Assembly: GCF_013090115.1 (NCBI RefSeq)
Contig: NZ_JABFNN010000021.1
Coordinates: 1 to 64,000, forward strand
Direction of reading: 5' to 3'
DNA from: Flagellimonas amphidinii
Lineage (GTDB): Bacteria; Bacteroidota; Bacteroidia; Flavobacteriales; Flavobacteriaceae
Length of the DNA: 64,000 nt
Shown: positions 34,125 to 43,474 of the stretch, piece after piece
Layout of the letters: every line of letters starts with the position of its first letter
How positions within the stretch are numbered: position 1 is the first letter of the stretch
Made by a program: the position numbers and the translations under genes
Notes under the pieces: generated by a model
Told to the model about the DNA's origin: nothing
Databases searched by the model: none
The model's input: only the letters and a program-made list of their open reading frames with translations

Positions 34125-35192
34125 ATGTCCCACAACATTAAGCCGGGAGTTGCTACTGGCGATGAAGTTCAAGCTATTTTTAATCACGCAAAAGAAAACG
34201 GCTATGCATTGCCCGCCGTAAACGTAATAGGATCCAACACTATAAATTCTGTTCTGGAAACCGCGGCCTCATTGAATTCCCCCGTTATTATCCAATTTTC
34301 AAATGGAGGAGCACAATTCAACGCAGGAAAAGGCCTTTCCAACGAAGATCAAAAAGCGGCCGTTCTTGGAGCTGTTGCAGGTGCCAAACATGTGCATCAA
34401 CTTGCAGAAGCTTACGGAGCTACTGTAATTTTACATACCGATCACTGTGCCAAAAAATTATTACCATGGATTGATGGTCTATTGGATGCCAGTGAAGAGC
34501 ATTTTGCAGCAACTGGAAAGTCCCTGTTCAGTTCGCACATGATTGATCTATCCGAAGAACCTCTTGAAGAAAACATGGAAATCTGCAAGAGTTATTTGGA
34601 GCGCATGAGCAAAATGGACATGACCTTGGAAATTGAATTGGGAATCACTGGAGGTGAAGAAGATGGTGTGGACAACACAGATGTTGATGATTCCAAGTTA
34701 TACACCCAGCCTGAAGAGGTTGCTTACGCTTATGAAGAACTTTCCAAAGTAAGCCACAGATTTACTGTTGCTGCTGCTTTCGGTAATGTACATGGGGTAT
34801 ACAAACCTGGAAACGTAAAGCTTACACCTAAAATCTTGAAAAATTCCCAAGAATTCATCACAGAGAAATATGGTGTGGAACACAATCATATAGATTTCGT
34901 ATTCCACGGTGGATCTGGTTCTACAGTGGAAGAAATTCGGGAAGCTATCGGTTACGGTGTCATCAAAATGAACATTGATACCGATTTACAATATGCCTTC
35001 CTAACAGGAATAAGGGATTACATGGGAGGTAAAGCAGAATATCTAAAATCCCAAATTGGCAATCCCGAAGGAGATGACCAACCCAATAAAAAGTTCTACG
35101 ACCCACGTGTTTGGTTACGCGAAGGCGAAAAAACATTTGTGGAGCGCTTAAAAAAGGCCTTTGAAGACCTCAACAATGTAAACTCTTTGTAG
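34125..35192 (+). CDS. fbaA: Class II fructose-bisphosphate aldolase
   Basis: The true start is the ATG at 34125 (M-S-H-N-I-K-P-G); the longer frame upstream is tamL sequence read out of phase. The 355-residue zinc enzyme cleaves fructose-1,6-bisphosphate in the cytosol. Zinc ligands occur in T-D-H-C-A-K-K and F-H-G-G-S-G-S; E-I-E-L-G-I-T-G-G-E-E-D-G-V is the family's catalytic loop region; I-N-I-D-T/N-I-D-T-D-L binds phosphate. The length matches the class IIA group. accD follows 33 bases later. Confidence 0.95.
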   Translation: MSHNIKPGVATGDEVQAIFNHAKENGYALPAVNVIGSNTINSVLETAASLNSPVIIQFSNGGAQFNAGKGLSNEDQKAAVLGAVAGAKHVHQLAEAYGATVILHTDHCAKKLLPWIDGLLDASEEHFAATGKSLFSSHMIDLSEEPLEENMEICKSYLERMSKMDMTLEIELGITGGEEDGVDNTDVDDSKLYTQPEEVAYAYEELSKVSHRFTVAAAFGNVHGVYKPGNVKLTPKILKNSQEFITEKYGVEHNHIDFVFHGGSGSTVEEIREAIGYGVIKMNIDTDLQYAFLTGIRDYMGGKAEYLKSQIGNPEGDDQPNKKFYDPRVWLREGEKTFVERLKKAFEDLNNVNSL

Positions 35193-35225
35193 CTTATAGG
35201 CCCCGTTTAACTTAATTTTGATTGC

Positions 35226-36086
35226 ATGTCGTCTTGGTTTAAGAGAAAGGAAAAAGGAATACAAACTGCCACCGAGGAAAAAAAAGATACCCCCAAGGGG
35301 TTATGGTATAAGTCTCCCACTGGAAAAATTGTGGAATCCGAGGATTTGGCAAAAAACTTTTATGTTAGCCCTGAGGACGATTATCACGTTCGTATTGGAA
35401 GCAAGGAATATTTTGAAATTCTTTTTGATGACAATAAGTTCAAGGAATTGGATGATAAGTTATCCTCCAAGGATCCCTTGAAGTTTGTGGATACCAAAAA
35501 ATATTCTGAACGTTTAAAAGCTGCCCAACAAAAAACAGGTTTGAAAGATGCTGTGAGAACAGCCGTTGGAAAATCTATGGGCAAAGACTTGGTGATTGCC
35601 TGTATGGACTTTAGTTTCATTGGGGGTTCCATGGGAAGTGTGGTTGGAGAAAAGATATCCAGAGCCATTGACGTGGCCAAAAGAAAGAAGGTACCCTTTG
35701 TAATGATTTCAAAATCAGGAGGAGCCCGTATGATGGAAGCAGCGCTTTCACTTATGCAATTGGCAAAAACCTCCGCAAAGTTGGCCCAGTTGGCCGAAGC
35801 CAAGATCCCATACATTTCACTATGTACCGATCCAACTACAGGTGGAACCACAGCTTCTTATGCCATGTTGGGTGACATCAATATTGCTGAACCTGGTGCG
35901 CTTATTGGTTTTGCCGGGCCTCGTGTAGTAAAAGATACTACTGGCAAGGACCTGCCTGATGGATTCCAGACCTCAGAATTTTTAAAAGAACACGGCTTTT
36001 TGGATTTTATCTCCCACAGAAGGGATTTAAAAAGGAAAATCAATCTATATATAGATTTGATTACCAACCAACCGGTTAGATTATAA
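35226..36086 (+). CDS. accD: Acetyl-CoA carboxylase carboxyltransferase subunit beta
   Basis: This 286-residue subunit joins AccA in the carboxyltransferase that makes malonyl-CoA. The crotonase-like core has [18 protein letters not shown] and G-F-A-G-P-R-V-V. Oddity: the N-terminal zinc ribbon, which in E. coli has four Cys, has none here; the two CxxC sites read K-S-P-T-G-K and V-S-P-E-D-D. I recall the same K-S-P-T-G-K form in other Flavobacteriaceae, so it is likely lineage-wide. A terminator follows. Confidence 0.94.
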   Translation: MSSWFKRKEKGIQTATEEKKDTPKGLWYKSPTGKIVESEDLAKNFYVSPEDDYHVRIGSKEYFEILFDDNKFKELDDKLSSKDPLKFVDTKKYSERLKAAQQKTGLKDAVRTAVGKSMGKDLVIACMDFSFIGGSMGSVVGEKISRAIDVAKRKKVPFVMISKSGGARMMEAALSLMQLAKTSAKLAQLAEAKIPYISLCTDPTTGGTTASYAMLGDINIAEPGALIGFAGPRVVKDTTGKDLPDGFQTSEFLKEHGFLDFISHRRDLKRKINLYIDLITNQPVRL

Positions 36087-36116
36087 AAAAAGCCTGCAAT
36101 TGCAGGCTTTTCCTTT
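36085..36116. terminator. Bidirectional terminator between accD and the lipoprotein gene
   Basis: An 18-bp perfect palindrome (AGCCTGCAA / TTGCAGGCT, 36091-36108) is flanked by A-run and T-run, serving the two convergent genes. Confidence 0.9.
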
Positions 36117-36129
36117 TGCTACCAAAGGG

Positions 36130-36999
36130 CTATTTCAAAAAACGTCTTAAAAAGATTTCCTCCTCAGACCCATCAGGATAAGTCAATGTTCCTTTGGCGT
36201 CACAACTGCCGTCTCCAAAATCCAAACTGACGGTGTTATCATTTCTTGAGATTTCCAAAACCCCACTTACAATAAATCTGCAGGACAGCTCTCTTCGCAA
36301 TGGAGTAGTTACTTCTTTTACAAATACATTGCCCAACCTACCGGTATAAGTCCTTTTTCCTGTGATAAGAAATACATTATCACCCCAAAATCCGCTTCCA
36401 TAGCCCTCAATCCATTCACGGGTTCGCGTTCCAGTGAATGATGCAGTATCACCTTCTGGCCATGTAGCGGTGAATGTTGCATTGGAAGTTCCCTGTGGAT
36501 TTCCATTTTCATTGGAACGAACCCGTAAAATATCAGCAGAACCTTCAACAGCAACACCATTAAAGGTAAAATTCTCCAAAGTCAAGGCTATGGTTTTGGA
36601 AGCGGCCTCCATATCCAAAGCATAATTCAAATAGATAATTCCAGCAAGAACATTTCCGTTGGGCATTTCACATCCTTCTCCAAAGTCAATCGTAACATCC
36701 TTGGTCGTATCCGTAATCACTTTGGTAACGGTAACACATTCTGGCAAATAATCAAATTCATAATTTTTAGAGGTTATAGCAATTTCATCTGCCACATACA
36801 CATCTTCCGCAATGACAGTTATCTCTTCTGAAATCATTTCAGTTTCATCACTATATTTTAATTCTGTAGCGGAAATTACTTCCGTGCTCGATAATTCTTC
36901 TGTGTCGGATTCTTCATTACTACAGGAAACAGCGGTTAACAATGCCACTCCCAAAAGTATTGGGGACAATAAGTTCATTTGTTTGAGACTCTTTTTCAT
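36130..36999 (-). CDS. Lipoprotein of unknown function
   Basis: This 289-residue protein starts with a signal peptide and lipobox (L-T-A-V-S-C, Cys at about residue 26). A Ser/Glu/Thr-rich linker of about 30 residues follows. The rest is beta-rich with repeated F-G-x-G-x-C patterns (F-G-E-G-C, F-G-D-G-S-C) and paired Cys that could form disulfides in the periplasm. No family I can name fits. It stands alone, convergent with accD and divergent from rpsO. Confidence 0.8.
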   Translation of the reverse strand: MKKSLKQMNLLSPILLGVALLTAVSCSNEESDTEELSSTEVISATELKYSDETEMISEEITVIAEDVYVADEIAITSKNYEFDYLPECVTVTKVITDTTKDVTIDFGEGCEMPNGNVLAGIIYLNYALDMEAASKTIALTLENFTFNGVAVEGSADILRVRSNENGNPQGTSNATFTATWPEGDTASFTGTRTREWIEGYGSGFWGDNVFLITGKRTYTGRLGNVFVKEVTTPLRRELSCRFIVSGVLEISRNDNTVSLDFGDGSCDAKGTLTYPDGSEEEIFLRRFLK

Positions 37000-37089
37000 A
37001 ATGATTGAATTTAAAGGTTTGCCTCTAAGACCAACTCAAAAACAAAAGGTTTAATTTCATGTTAAAATTTTTCATTTTAAAAAAAGGCT

Positions 37090-37097
37090 TATCTTTG
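37090..37097 (+). promoter_or_regulatory. -7 box TATCTTTG upstream of rpsO
   Basis: This exact TAnnTTTG match is followed by a leader of about 50 nt to the rpsO ATG. S15 binds its own leader in other bacteria, and this length would allow that; no specific structure was confirmed. Confidence 0.55.
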
Positions 37098-37151
37098 CAC
37101 GCTGATTGAGAGACAATCAGGTACATAAAAATCATTTAAATAAATATTGGA

Positions 37152-37421
37152 ATGTATTTAACAAAAGAAGTAAAGTCCGAGATTTTCAAAAAACACGGCG
37201 GCTCTGAGAGCAACACCGGTTCTACGGAAGGACAAATTGCATTGTTCACACATCGTATCAACCATTTGACACAACACCTTAAAAAGAACCACAAAGATTA
37301 TAACACTGAACGTTCTTTGGTGAAATTGGTAGGTAAAAGACGTAGTCTTTTGGATTACCTAAAGAAAAAAGATATTGAAAAGTACCGTGCTCTAATTAAA
37401 GAGTTGGGTATCAGAAAATAA
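37152..37421 (+). CDS. rpsO: 30S ribosomal protein S15
   Basis: This 89-residue protein, the normal length, binds the central domain of 16S rRNA early in 30S assembly. Landmarks are G-S-T-E-G-Q-I-A-L-F-T-H-R-I and H-K-D-Y and the end R-R-S-L-L-D-Y-L-K-K-K-D-I-E-K-Y. It precedes pnp, as in many bacteria, but here a terminator (37429-37456) lies between them. Confidence 0.97.
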   Translation: MYLTKEVKSEIFKKHGGSESNTGSTEGQIALFTHRINHLTQHLKKNHKDYNTERSLVKLVGKRRSLLDYLKKKDIEKYRALIKELGIRK

Positions 37422-37428
37422 AAATAAC

Positions 37429-37456
37429 GGGGAGGCTTTGGCTTCCCCTTTGTTTT
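37429..37456 (+). terminator. Terminator after rpsO
   Basis: The stem is GGGGAGGC / GCTTCCCC with one G-T wobble and a 4-nt loop, followed by CTTTGTTTT. Confidence 0.8.
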
Positions 37457-37539
37457 AGTTGGAAAAGCTCCAACTGCCAAAGTCCCGGTTTTAGGATTGG
37501 GCAAACACAAAAAGCTTCATATAGTTTTTCATTGGTCCG

Positions 37540-37551
37540 TGCCGAAAGGCA
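37540..37551 (+). other. GNRA-tetraloop hairpin in the pnp leader
   Basis: TGCC-GAAA-GGCA is a short stem with a GAAA loop, 91 bases before the pnp ATG. A GC-rich stretch (GGCCGTCCGGATGGCGG, about 37573-37589) follows. Both could belong to a pnp leader structure; E. coli pnp is autoregulated through its leader, but no equivalence is shown here. Confidence 0.35.
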
Positions 37552-37641
37552 AACACAACAACAACACAACCCGGCCGTCCGGATGGCGGTAGACCAAATG
37601 TTTAACGACCTGTAACAATTGTACAGGTAAGACGAATTTTT

Positions 37642-39864
37642 ATGATTCCAAAAACTTTTAAAGAGGTCATTGACCTTGGTGACGGTAGGGAAATTTCTAT
37701 CGAAACTGGAAAATTGGCCAAACAGGCCCACGGATCCGTAGTGGTACAATCTGGAAAGTGCATGTTATTGTGTACAGTTGTTTCCAACTATCAAGCTGCT
37801 GATGTGGATTTTTTACCACTGACCGTGGACTACAGAGAAAAATTTGCAGCAGCAGGACGTTATCCTGGTGGCTTTTTCAAAAGAGAAGCAAGACCCAGTG
37901 ATGGCGAAGTATTGACCATGCGCTTGGTAGACAGGGTACTTCGACCTTTGTTCCCAAAAGATTATCACTCTGAAACCCAGGTGATGATTCAATTGATGTC
38001 GCATGATGAAACGGTAATGCCAGACGCCATGGCCGGATTGGCAGCCTCAGCAGCTATTCAATTATCGGATCTACCTTTTGAATGCCCAATTTCTGAAGTA
38101 CGCGTTGGACGTGTAAACGGGGAATTGATCATCAACCCAACTTTTGCCCAACTAAAAGAGTCTGACATTGACATGGTCATTGGTGCTTCCGAAGACTCTG
38201 TAATGATGGTTGAGGGTGAAATGTCCGAGATTTCAGAAGAAGAAATGGTGGAGGCCATCAAATTTGCACATGAAGCCATTAAAGCACAGTGCGCTGCTCA
38301 GGTAAAACTGGCTGAAGCCTTCGGCAAAAAAGAAACAAGGGAATACGAGCCCGAAGCAGAGGATGAAGAGCTTCAAAAGAAGATTCATGACATGGCCTAT
38401 GACAAGGTTTATGAAATTGCCAAGGCCGGTTCTTCCAAAAAAGAACGTGGAGAGGCTTTCTTCAATATTAAGGAAGAAATCAAAGCATCTTTTTCTGAAG
38501 AGGAATTGGAAGAAATGGGTGGCTTGGTATCCAAATACTACCACAAGGCAGAAAAAGAAGCTGTTCGAAACCTTACTTTGGATGAAGGTCTTCGATTGGA
38601 TGGACGTAAAACGGATGAAATTAGACCTATTTGGTGTGAAACCGATTATTTACCTTCTGTTCACGGTTCTTCTATTTTTACCAGAGGTGAAACCCAAGCT
38701 TTGGCCACAGTGACCCTTGGTACTTCAAGGGAAGCCAACGTTATTGATATGCCATCGTATGAAGGCGAGGAAACCTTTTACTTGCACTATAACTTCCCTC
38801 CCTTCTCAACCGGTGAAGCAAGACCAATTAGAGGTACTTCACGAAGAGAAGTAGGTCATGGAAACTTGGCACAACGGGCATTGAAGCGAATGATTCCTGA
38901 AGATTGTCCATATACTGTTCGTGTAGTTTCCGAAGTATTGGAATCCAATGGTTCCTCCTCCATGGCCACTGTTTGTTCTGGGACCATGGCATTGATGGAT
39001 GCCGGGGTACAATTGAAAAAACCAGTTTCTGGTATCGCTATGGGATTGATTACCGATACCGATACTGGAAAATATGCAGTTCTTTCAGATATATTGGGAG
39101 ATGAAGACCACTTGGGAGACATGGACTTTAAGGTAACGGGTACCGAAGATGGTATCACTGCTTGCCAAATGGACATTAAAGTAAAAGGACTTTCCTATGA
39201 AATTTTGGTAAAAGCGTTGATGCAAGCTAAGGATGGTAGAATGCATATCCTTGGAAAACTAACGGACACCATAGACACTCCAAGGCCAGAAGTTAAATCT
39301 TACGCACCAAAAATTGTGACCAAGGTAATTCCAGGTGAATATATTGGTGCTGTTATTGGTTCTGGTGGTAAAGTGATTCAAGAATTGCAAAAAGAAACCA
39401 ATACCACTATCGTAATCAACGAAGATCCAGATACAGAAGAAGGTATTGTGGAAATCTTAGGTACTGATCAAGCTGGTATTGATGCTGTTATTGCCAAGAT
39501 TGATGCAGTGATGTTCAAACCCGAAGTAGGTAGCGTTTACGAAGTAAAAGTTATCAAAATGTTGGATTTTGGAGCTGTAGTGGAATACATGGAAGCTCCG
39601 GGCAACGAAGTTTTGCTTCACGTATCTGAGCTGGCATGGGAACGTACCGAAAATGTTTCTGATGTTGTTAATATGGGTGATGTTTTTGATGTAAAATACT
39701 TTGGATTGGATCCAAGAACCCGAAAAGAAAAGGTTTCCAGAAAGGCTTTATTGCCAAAACCAGAGGGTTACAAAGAAAGACCTCCAAGAAACGACCGAAA
39801 CGATCGCAACAAAGGTGGTGACCGTAGAGGTGGCAACAGAGATAGAAAGCCGAGAAGGGACTAA
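37642..39864 (+). CDS. pnp: Polyribonucleotide nucleotidyltransferase (PNPase)
   Basis: This 740-residue 3'-5' phosphorolytic exonuclease degrades mRNA to NDPs as a trimer. Domain order is RNase PH (residues ~10-145), an all-helical linker, RNase PH (~320-550), a KH domain with I-G-S-G-G-K-V-I-Q and an S1 domain (G-A-V-V-E-Y-M...H-V-S-E-L). The tail after S1 is Arg/Asp/Asn/Gly-rich (N-D-R-N-D-R-N, R-K-P-R-R-D), longer and more basic than in E. coli. It could bind RNA. A terminator follows. Confidence 0.97.
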   Translation: MIPKTFKEVIDLGDGREISIETGKLAKQAHGSVVVQSGKCMLLCTVVSNYQAADVDFLPLTVDYREKFAAAGRYPGGFFKREARPSDGEVLTMRLVDRVLRPLFPKDYHSETQVMIQLMSHDETVMPDAMAGLAASAAIQLSDLPFECPISEVRVGRVNGELIINPTFAQLKESDIDMVIGASEDSVMMVEGEMSEISEEEMVEAIKFAHEAIKAQCAAQVKLAEAFGKKETREYEPEAEDEELQKKIHDMAYDKVYEIAKAGSSKKERGEAFFNIKEEIKASFSEEELEEMGGLVSKYYHKAEKEAVRNLTLDEGLRLDGRKTDEIRPIWCETDYLPSVHGSSIFTRGETQALATVTLGTSREANVIDMPSYEGEETFYLHYNFPPFSTGEARPIRGTSRREVGHGNLAQRALKRMIPEDCPYTVRVVSEVLESNGSSSMATVCSGTMALMDAGVQLKKPVSGIAMGLITDTDTGKYAVLSDILGDEDHLGDMDFKVTGTEDGITACQMDIKVKGLSYEILVKALMQAKDGRMHILGKLTDTIDTPRPEVKSYAPKIVTKVIPGEYIGAVIGSGGKVIQELQKETNTTIVINEDPDTEEGIVEILGTDQAGIDAVIAKIDAVMFKPEVGSVYEVKVIKMLDFGAVVEYMEAPGNEVLLHVSELAWERTENVSDVVNMGDVFDVKYFGLDPRTRKEKVSRKALLPKPEGYKERPPRNDRNDRNKGGDRRGGNRDRKPRRD

Positions 39865-39888
39865 ATCTTCTCAAGATAATGTAAAAAG

Positions 39889-39920
39889 AAACCCTGGGAA
39901 CTTTCCCGGGGTTTGTTGTT
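39889..39920 (+). terminator. Terminator after pnp
   Basis: Arms AAACCCTGGG and CCCGGGGTTT pair with one T-G wobble, followed by GTTGTTTT. Confidence 0.75.
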
Positions 39921-40030
39921 TTAGGGAAAAAAATTCAAATAAATTTTACCAAATTGTAACTTTTTGCGTTTTCCTACGTATAATTTAATGAGTCCATACT
40001 CAAAAAAACTTAATAGAAGGGAAAATTTAG

Positions 40031-40894
40031 ATGAGACAGTTAAAAATTACAAAACAGGTTACCAATAGGGAAACCGCATCGTTGGATAAATACCTACAGG
40101 AAATCGGGAAGGTGGATTTGATCACTGCCGATGAAGAAGTGGAATTGGCCCAGCGTATTAAAGCGGGAGATCAGGTAGCCTTGGAAAAATTAACTAAAGC
40201 CAACCTCAGATTCGTGGTTTCTGTTGCCAAGCAATACCAAAACCAAGGATTGACCCTTCCTGATTTGATCAATGAAGGAAACTTGGGATTGATCAAAGCG
40301 GCACAACGTTTTGATGAAACTCGAGGATTTAAATTTATATCGTACGCCGTTTGGTGGATTCGCCAGTCTATTCTACAAGCTTTGGCCGAACAATCTCGTA
40401 TTGTTCGTCTTCCTTTGAACAAAATTGGCTCCATTAACAAGATCAATAAGACCTTTGCTTTCTTGGAGCAAGCCCACGAGCGTGTTCCTTCTGCCGAGGA
40501 AATTGCCAAGGAATTGGATATGACCGTTGAGGATGTAAAACAATCCTTGAAAAACTCAGGTCGTCACGTATCCATGGATGCTCCATTGATTGATGGCGAA
40601 GATTCCAATCTTTACGACGTATTGCGAAGTGGTGAATCACCAAATCCAGATAAAGAATTGTTGCATGAATCTTTGCGTACAGAAATTGAGCGTGCTTTGG
40701 AGACCTTGACCCCAAGAGAAGCGGATGTGATCCGTTTGTATTTTGGTTTGGCTGGTCAACATTCCATGACTTTGGAAGAAATTGGTGAAACTTTTGATTT
40801 GACCAGAGAGCGTGTTCGTCAGATAAAGGAAAAAGCAATCAGACGATTGAAGCACACTTCTAGAAGTAAGATTTTAAAGACATATTTGGGATAA
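40031..40894 (+). CDS. rpoD: RNA polymerase primary sigma factor (RpoD/SigA, Bacteroidota short form)
   Basis: This 287-residue sigma factor lacks region 1.1 and the non-conserved insertion of E. coli sigma70, as is typical for Bacteroidota. Regions 1.2 (D-K-Y-L-Q-E-I-G), 2 (N-L-R-F-V-V-S-V-A, then [12 protein letters not shown]), 3 and 4 ([15 protein letters not shown] and the R-E-R-V-R-Q-I recognition helix) are present. It is the protein expected to read the TAnnTTTG boxes listed in this annotation. It has its own leader of about 160 bases after pnp. A terminator follows at 41018. Confidence 0.97.
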   Translation: MRQLKITKQVTNRETASLDKYLQEIGKVDLITADEEVELAQRIKAGDQVALEKLTKANLRFVVSVAKQYQNQGLTLPDLINEGNLGLIKAAQRFDETRGFKFISYAVWWIRQSILQALAEQSRIVRLPLNKIGSINKINKTFAFLEQAHERVPSAEEIAKELDMTVEDVKQSLKNSGRHVSMDAPLIDGEDSNLYDVLRSGESPNPDKELLHESLRTEIERALETLTPREADVIRLYFGLAGQHSMTLEEIGETFDLTRERVRQIKEKAIRRLKHTSRSKILKTYLG

Positions 40895-41017
40895 TTTGAA
40901 CTATTATCCTTACAAATTACAGTTAAATTAGTCTTAAATTGTTTTTTTGGCAGGAAAGTTGTAATTTGGAATCCTACAACAGTTTATCATGACTGTTCGT
41001 TTTTTGATTGATGAATA

Positions 41018-41044
41018 AACTCCGGCTGATTACCGGAGTTTTTT
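41018..41044. terminator. Bidirectional terminator between rpoD and the aldehyde dehydrogenase gene
   Basis: An 8-bp stem (AACTCCGG / CCGGAGTT) has a 7-nt loop and T-run. The A-run is weaker on the other strand. Confidence 0.85.
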
Positions 41045-41062
41045 CATTTATACAGTCTGTTT

Positions 41063-42637
41063 TTATCTTTTTTGTTCTCCATTTACCGTCCGCATGATGC
41101 CCAACGGATTATCCTTTTTTAGTTCATCAGGCAATAAAAAGTCTGGGAAGTTCTGGTAACATACTTGTCTGGCGAAACGTTCTATAGCCTTTGTACCTAC
41201 AGAAGTCGATTTAGAGTCAGTAGTTGCAGGATAAGGTCCCCCATGAACCATGGCATAACATACCTCAACCCCAGTTGGAAATCCATTAATCAATAAACGT
41301 CCTACTTTTTCTTCCAAAACTTCAATAAGTGCTGTATTTGCTTTTAAATCTTCCTCGGTACCGTGAATGGTCGCCGTTAGATGCCCATGTAAATTTTTTG
41401 CAATTTGGAGCATTTCATTTGCATTGCTGGTATTTACCAATAAAGTAGAAGGTCCAAAAACTTCTTCTTCCAGTAAATCATTGGTCAAAAAGCTTTGACC
41501 ATCTGTAGAGAAAACACTCGCATTACCTTGATTGATCCCTTTCTTTTCTGCCTTCGCCAAAGTTGCAACACCCTCTTGAGAAGATAGGTTTCTAGCTCCA
41601 CTATCAAAGGCATTGTGGATGCCTTCAGTAAGCATGGTTTCAGAATTGGAATTAGCTGTTAGATTGGAAAGCATTCGTTCGAAAAGTTTTGTTTCATCTG
41701 AATTTTGCGCAAAAACAAGACCTGGATTCGTACAAAATTGACCAACACCCAAGGTAAACGAGTCATGCAATTGTTTACTGATATCCTCTCCCCTTTCCTG
41801 CATAGCATTGGGCAAAATAAATACGGGGTTTGTACTGCCCATTTCAGCGTAAACAGGTATCGGTTCGGGTCTTCTTGAAGCGATATCAAACAAAGCCTTC
41901 CCTCCTCTCAATGAACCTGTAAAACCTACCGCCTTTATAGCGCTATGTTCCACTAAAGTTCCTCCAACCTCGTGAGAAATACCATGGATCATCGAAAACA
42001 CCCCATCAGGCATTCCCGTTTTTTTAGCTGCGGAAATAATAGCTCCTGCCACCAATTCTGAAGTACCGGGGTGTGCTGGATGCGCTTTTACAACCACAGG
42101 ACATCCTGCAGCCAAAGCACTTGCCGTATCGCCACCAGCTACAGAAAAAGCCAAAGGAAAATTACTCGCCCCAAATACGGCAACTGGTCCCAATGGTCGC
42201 AACATACTGCGAATGTCCACCCTAGGGAAAGGTTGTCTATCAGGAATGGCTTCATCTACTCGTGCATCTACCCACGAACCTTCACGCAAAACGGTAGCAA
42301 ATAACTTCATCTGCCCCATCGTTCTACCGCGTTCTCCTACAATTCTGCCTTCAGGTAAAGCAGTTTCAGCGCAAGCTCTCTGGATCAAAGCATCTCCCAA
42401 TGCTAAAATTTCGTCTGCAATGGCATCCAAGAAAAGCGCTTTTTCAGCGCTCGATTTGTTCTTATATTCCTTAAATGCTTCTTCTGCCTTTGTAACCGCC
42501 GTATTTATTTCATCAGCCGTGACTTCTGTAAAGGCAGTTTCAAGATTTTCTCCTGTAGCGGGATCAATACCATAAAAAGTTGTCGACCCCATATTAGATT
42601 GCTCATTTCCCAAATAATTCTTTCCGTGTAATTGCAT
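41063..42637 (-). CDS. Aldehyde dehydrogenase, alpha-ketoglutaric semialdehyde dehydrogenase type
   Basis: This intact 524-residue ALDH resembles the NADP+-type alpha-ketoglutaric semialdehyde dehydrogenases. The catalytic Cys lies in G-Q-F-C-T-N-P-G and the Glu in A-E-M-G-S-T-N-P. F-T-G-S-L-R is the cofactor turn. By family knowledge it oxidises 2,5-dioxopentanoate to 2-oxoglutarate, the last step of non-phosphorylative pentose and sugar-acid breakdown (Weimberg pathway). The genes just upstream that would make its substrate are decayed (42652-43230). It may now serve another route such as hydroxyproline or glucarate, or be on the way to loss. Confidence 0.88.
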   Translation of the reverse strand: MQLHGKNYLGNEQSNMGSTTFYGIDPATGENLETAFTEVTADEINTAVTKAEEAFKEYKNKSSAEKALFLDAIADEILALGDALIQRACAETALPEGRIVGERGRTMGQMKLFATVLREGSWVDARVDEAIPDRQPFPRVDIRSMLRPLGPVAVFGASNFPLAFSVAGGDTASALAAGCPVVVKAHPAHPGTSELVAGAIISAAKKTGMPDGVFSMIHGISHEVGGTLVEHSAIKAVGFTGSLRGGKALFDIASRRPEPIPVYAEMGSTNPVFILPNAMQERGEDISKQLHDSFTLGVGQFCTNPGLVFAQNSDETKLFERMLSNLTANSNSETMLTEGIHNAFDSGARNLSSQEGVATLAKAEKKGINQGNASVFSTDGQSFLTNDLLEEEVFGPSTLLVNTSNANEMLQIAKNLHGHLTATIHGTEEDLKANTALIEVLEEKVGRLLINGFPTGVEVCYAMVHGGPYPATTDSKSTSVGTKAIERFARQVCYQNFPDFLLPDELKKDNPLGIMRTVNGEQKR

Positions 42638-42651
42638 TTTTGGATGTGGTT

Positions 42652-43230
42652 TTATCCGATTGTATTTGTTAATGTTCCTATATGATCTATAGTAATGTTG
42701 ATTTCATCACCTTGCATTAAGGTAAAGCTAGCTTCTGGCACAATACCCGTTCACGTCATTAGAAAACTGCTATCAGGAAAAGTTGTATGCCGGTATAGGT
42801 ACACTACAATGTCCTCAAAATTTCTAACAATTTGGTTCACCCCTATTTTCCCTTCAAAAACTTTAGCACCTTCCCTAACGATATTCAAATATATCTTAGA
42901 TTCTTGAGGAAATGGCACTTCCGTTACAAAAATGCAAGTCCCAATAGCAGCACTTCTGTCATAATTTTTGGCTTGTGGCAGATACAAAGGATTTTCACCC
43001 TCGATACTCCTACTGCTCATATCATTCCCGATAGTATGCCCAACTATTTTTTCTGAAGACGTGATGTATAAGATTGGTTGAGACCATGTATTGCAAATTC
43101 CAATTACAGGTTTACCTCTGAACATATCATCAGGATACCGGTTCCGTAACCATGAGCGATGTACAAAGCCCATTTAATCATTACTTCCGAACCATTCCTT
43201 ACTTCGAAGGTCATGTTTGTTGTTTTTCAC
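42652..43230 (-). pseudogene. Decayed fusion of ilvD/edd-type dehydratase 5' end and FAH-family gene 3' end
   Basis: The first ~50 codons (GTG at 43230, then L-R-S-K-E-W-F-G, V-H-R-S-W-L-R, G-I-C-N-T-W-S) match the N-terminus of IlvD/Edd-family sugar-acid dehydratases. At about base 43080 the frame switches to the C-terminal half of a fumarylacetoacetate-hydrolase-family protein (V-G-H-T-I-G-N-D-M-S, then G-E-N-P-L-Y-L-P-Q-A-K). Two nonsense codons interrupt it: TAA at 43174-43176 and TGA at 42751-42753, after which T-G-I-V-P-E-A-S-F-T-L continues in frame to the stop at 42652. R-S-I-E replaces the family's R-D-I-E. A deletion probably fused two neighbouring genes and point mutations followed. 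Confidence 0.8.
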
Positions 43231-43364
43231 TGCGACGTTTGTTTAGTTGGTCAAATACACACAATCGATTACATAAAACTATATAGAAACTATAAACACT
43301 AGAAAATCATTGGTTTTAGTTAAGAAAACCATATAACTGATTATATATTATAGTGACAATGTCC

Positions 43365-43439
43365 AAATAGGATGAAACCGACATTCGGCTAGCAAAAGCT
43401 GTTATCTAACTGTTTTACACCTATGGCTTTATCCTATTT
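43365..43439. repeat. Spaced inverted repeat upstream of the LytS gene
   Basis: AAATAGGAT (43365-43373) and ATCCTATTT (43431-43439) are perfect 9-bp arms 57 nt apart. A second, smaller hairpin (TGGTTTT / AAAACCA, 43311-43331) lies upstream. The 244-bp gap before the kinase holds no other obvious element. An operator pair is possible. Confidence 0.35.
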
Positions 43440-43474
43440 TGTAATTTCAACCTTTACAACTATTGCTGAATACC

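Noticed and set aside
35384..35851. 155-residue open frame antisense to accD
   Set aside because: It is fully inside accD, has no recognisable domain, and the accD frame is certain.
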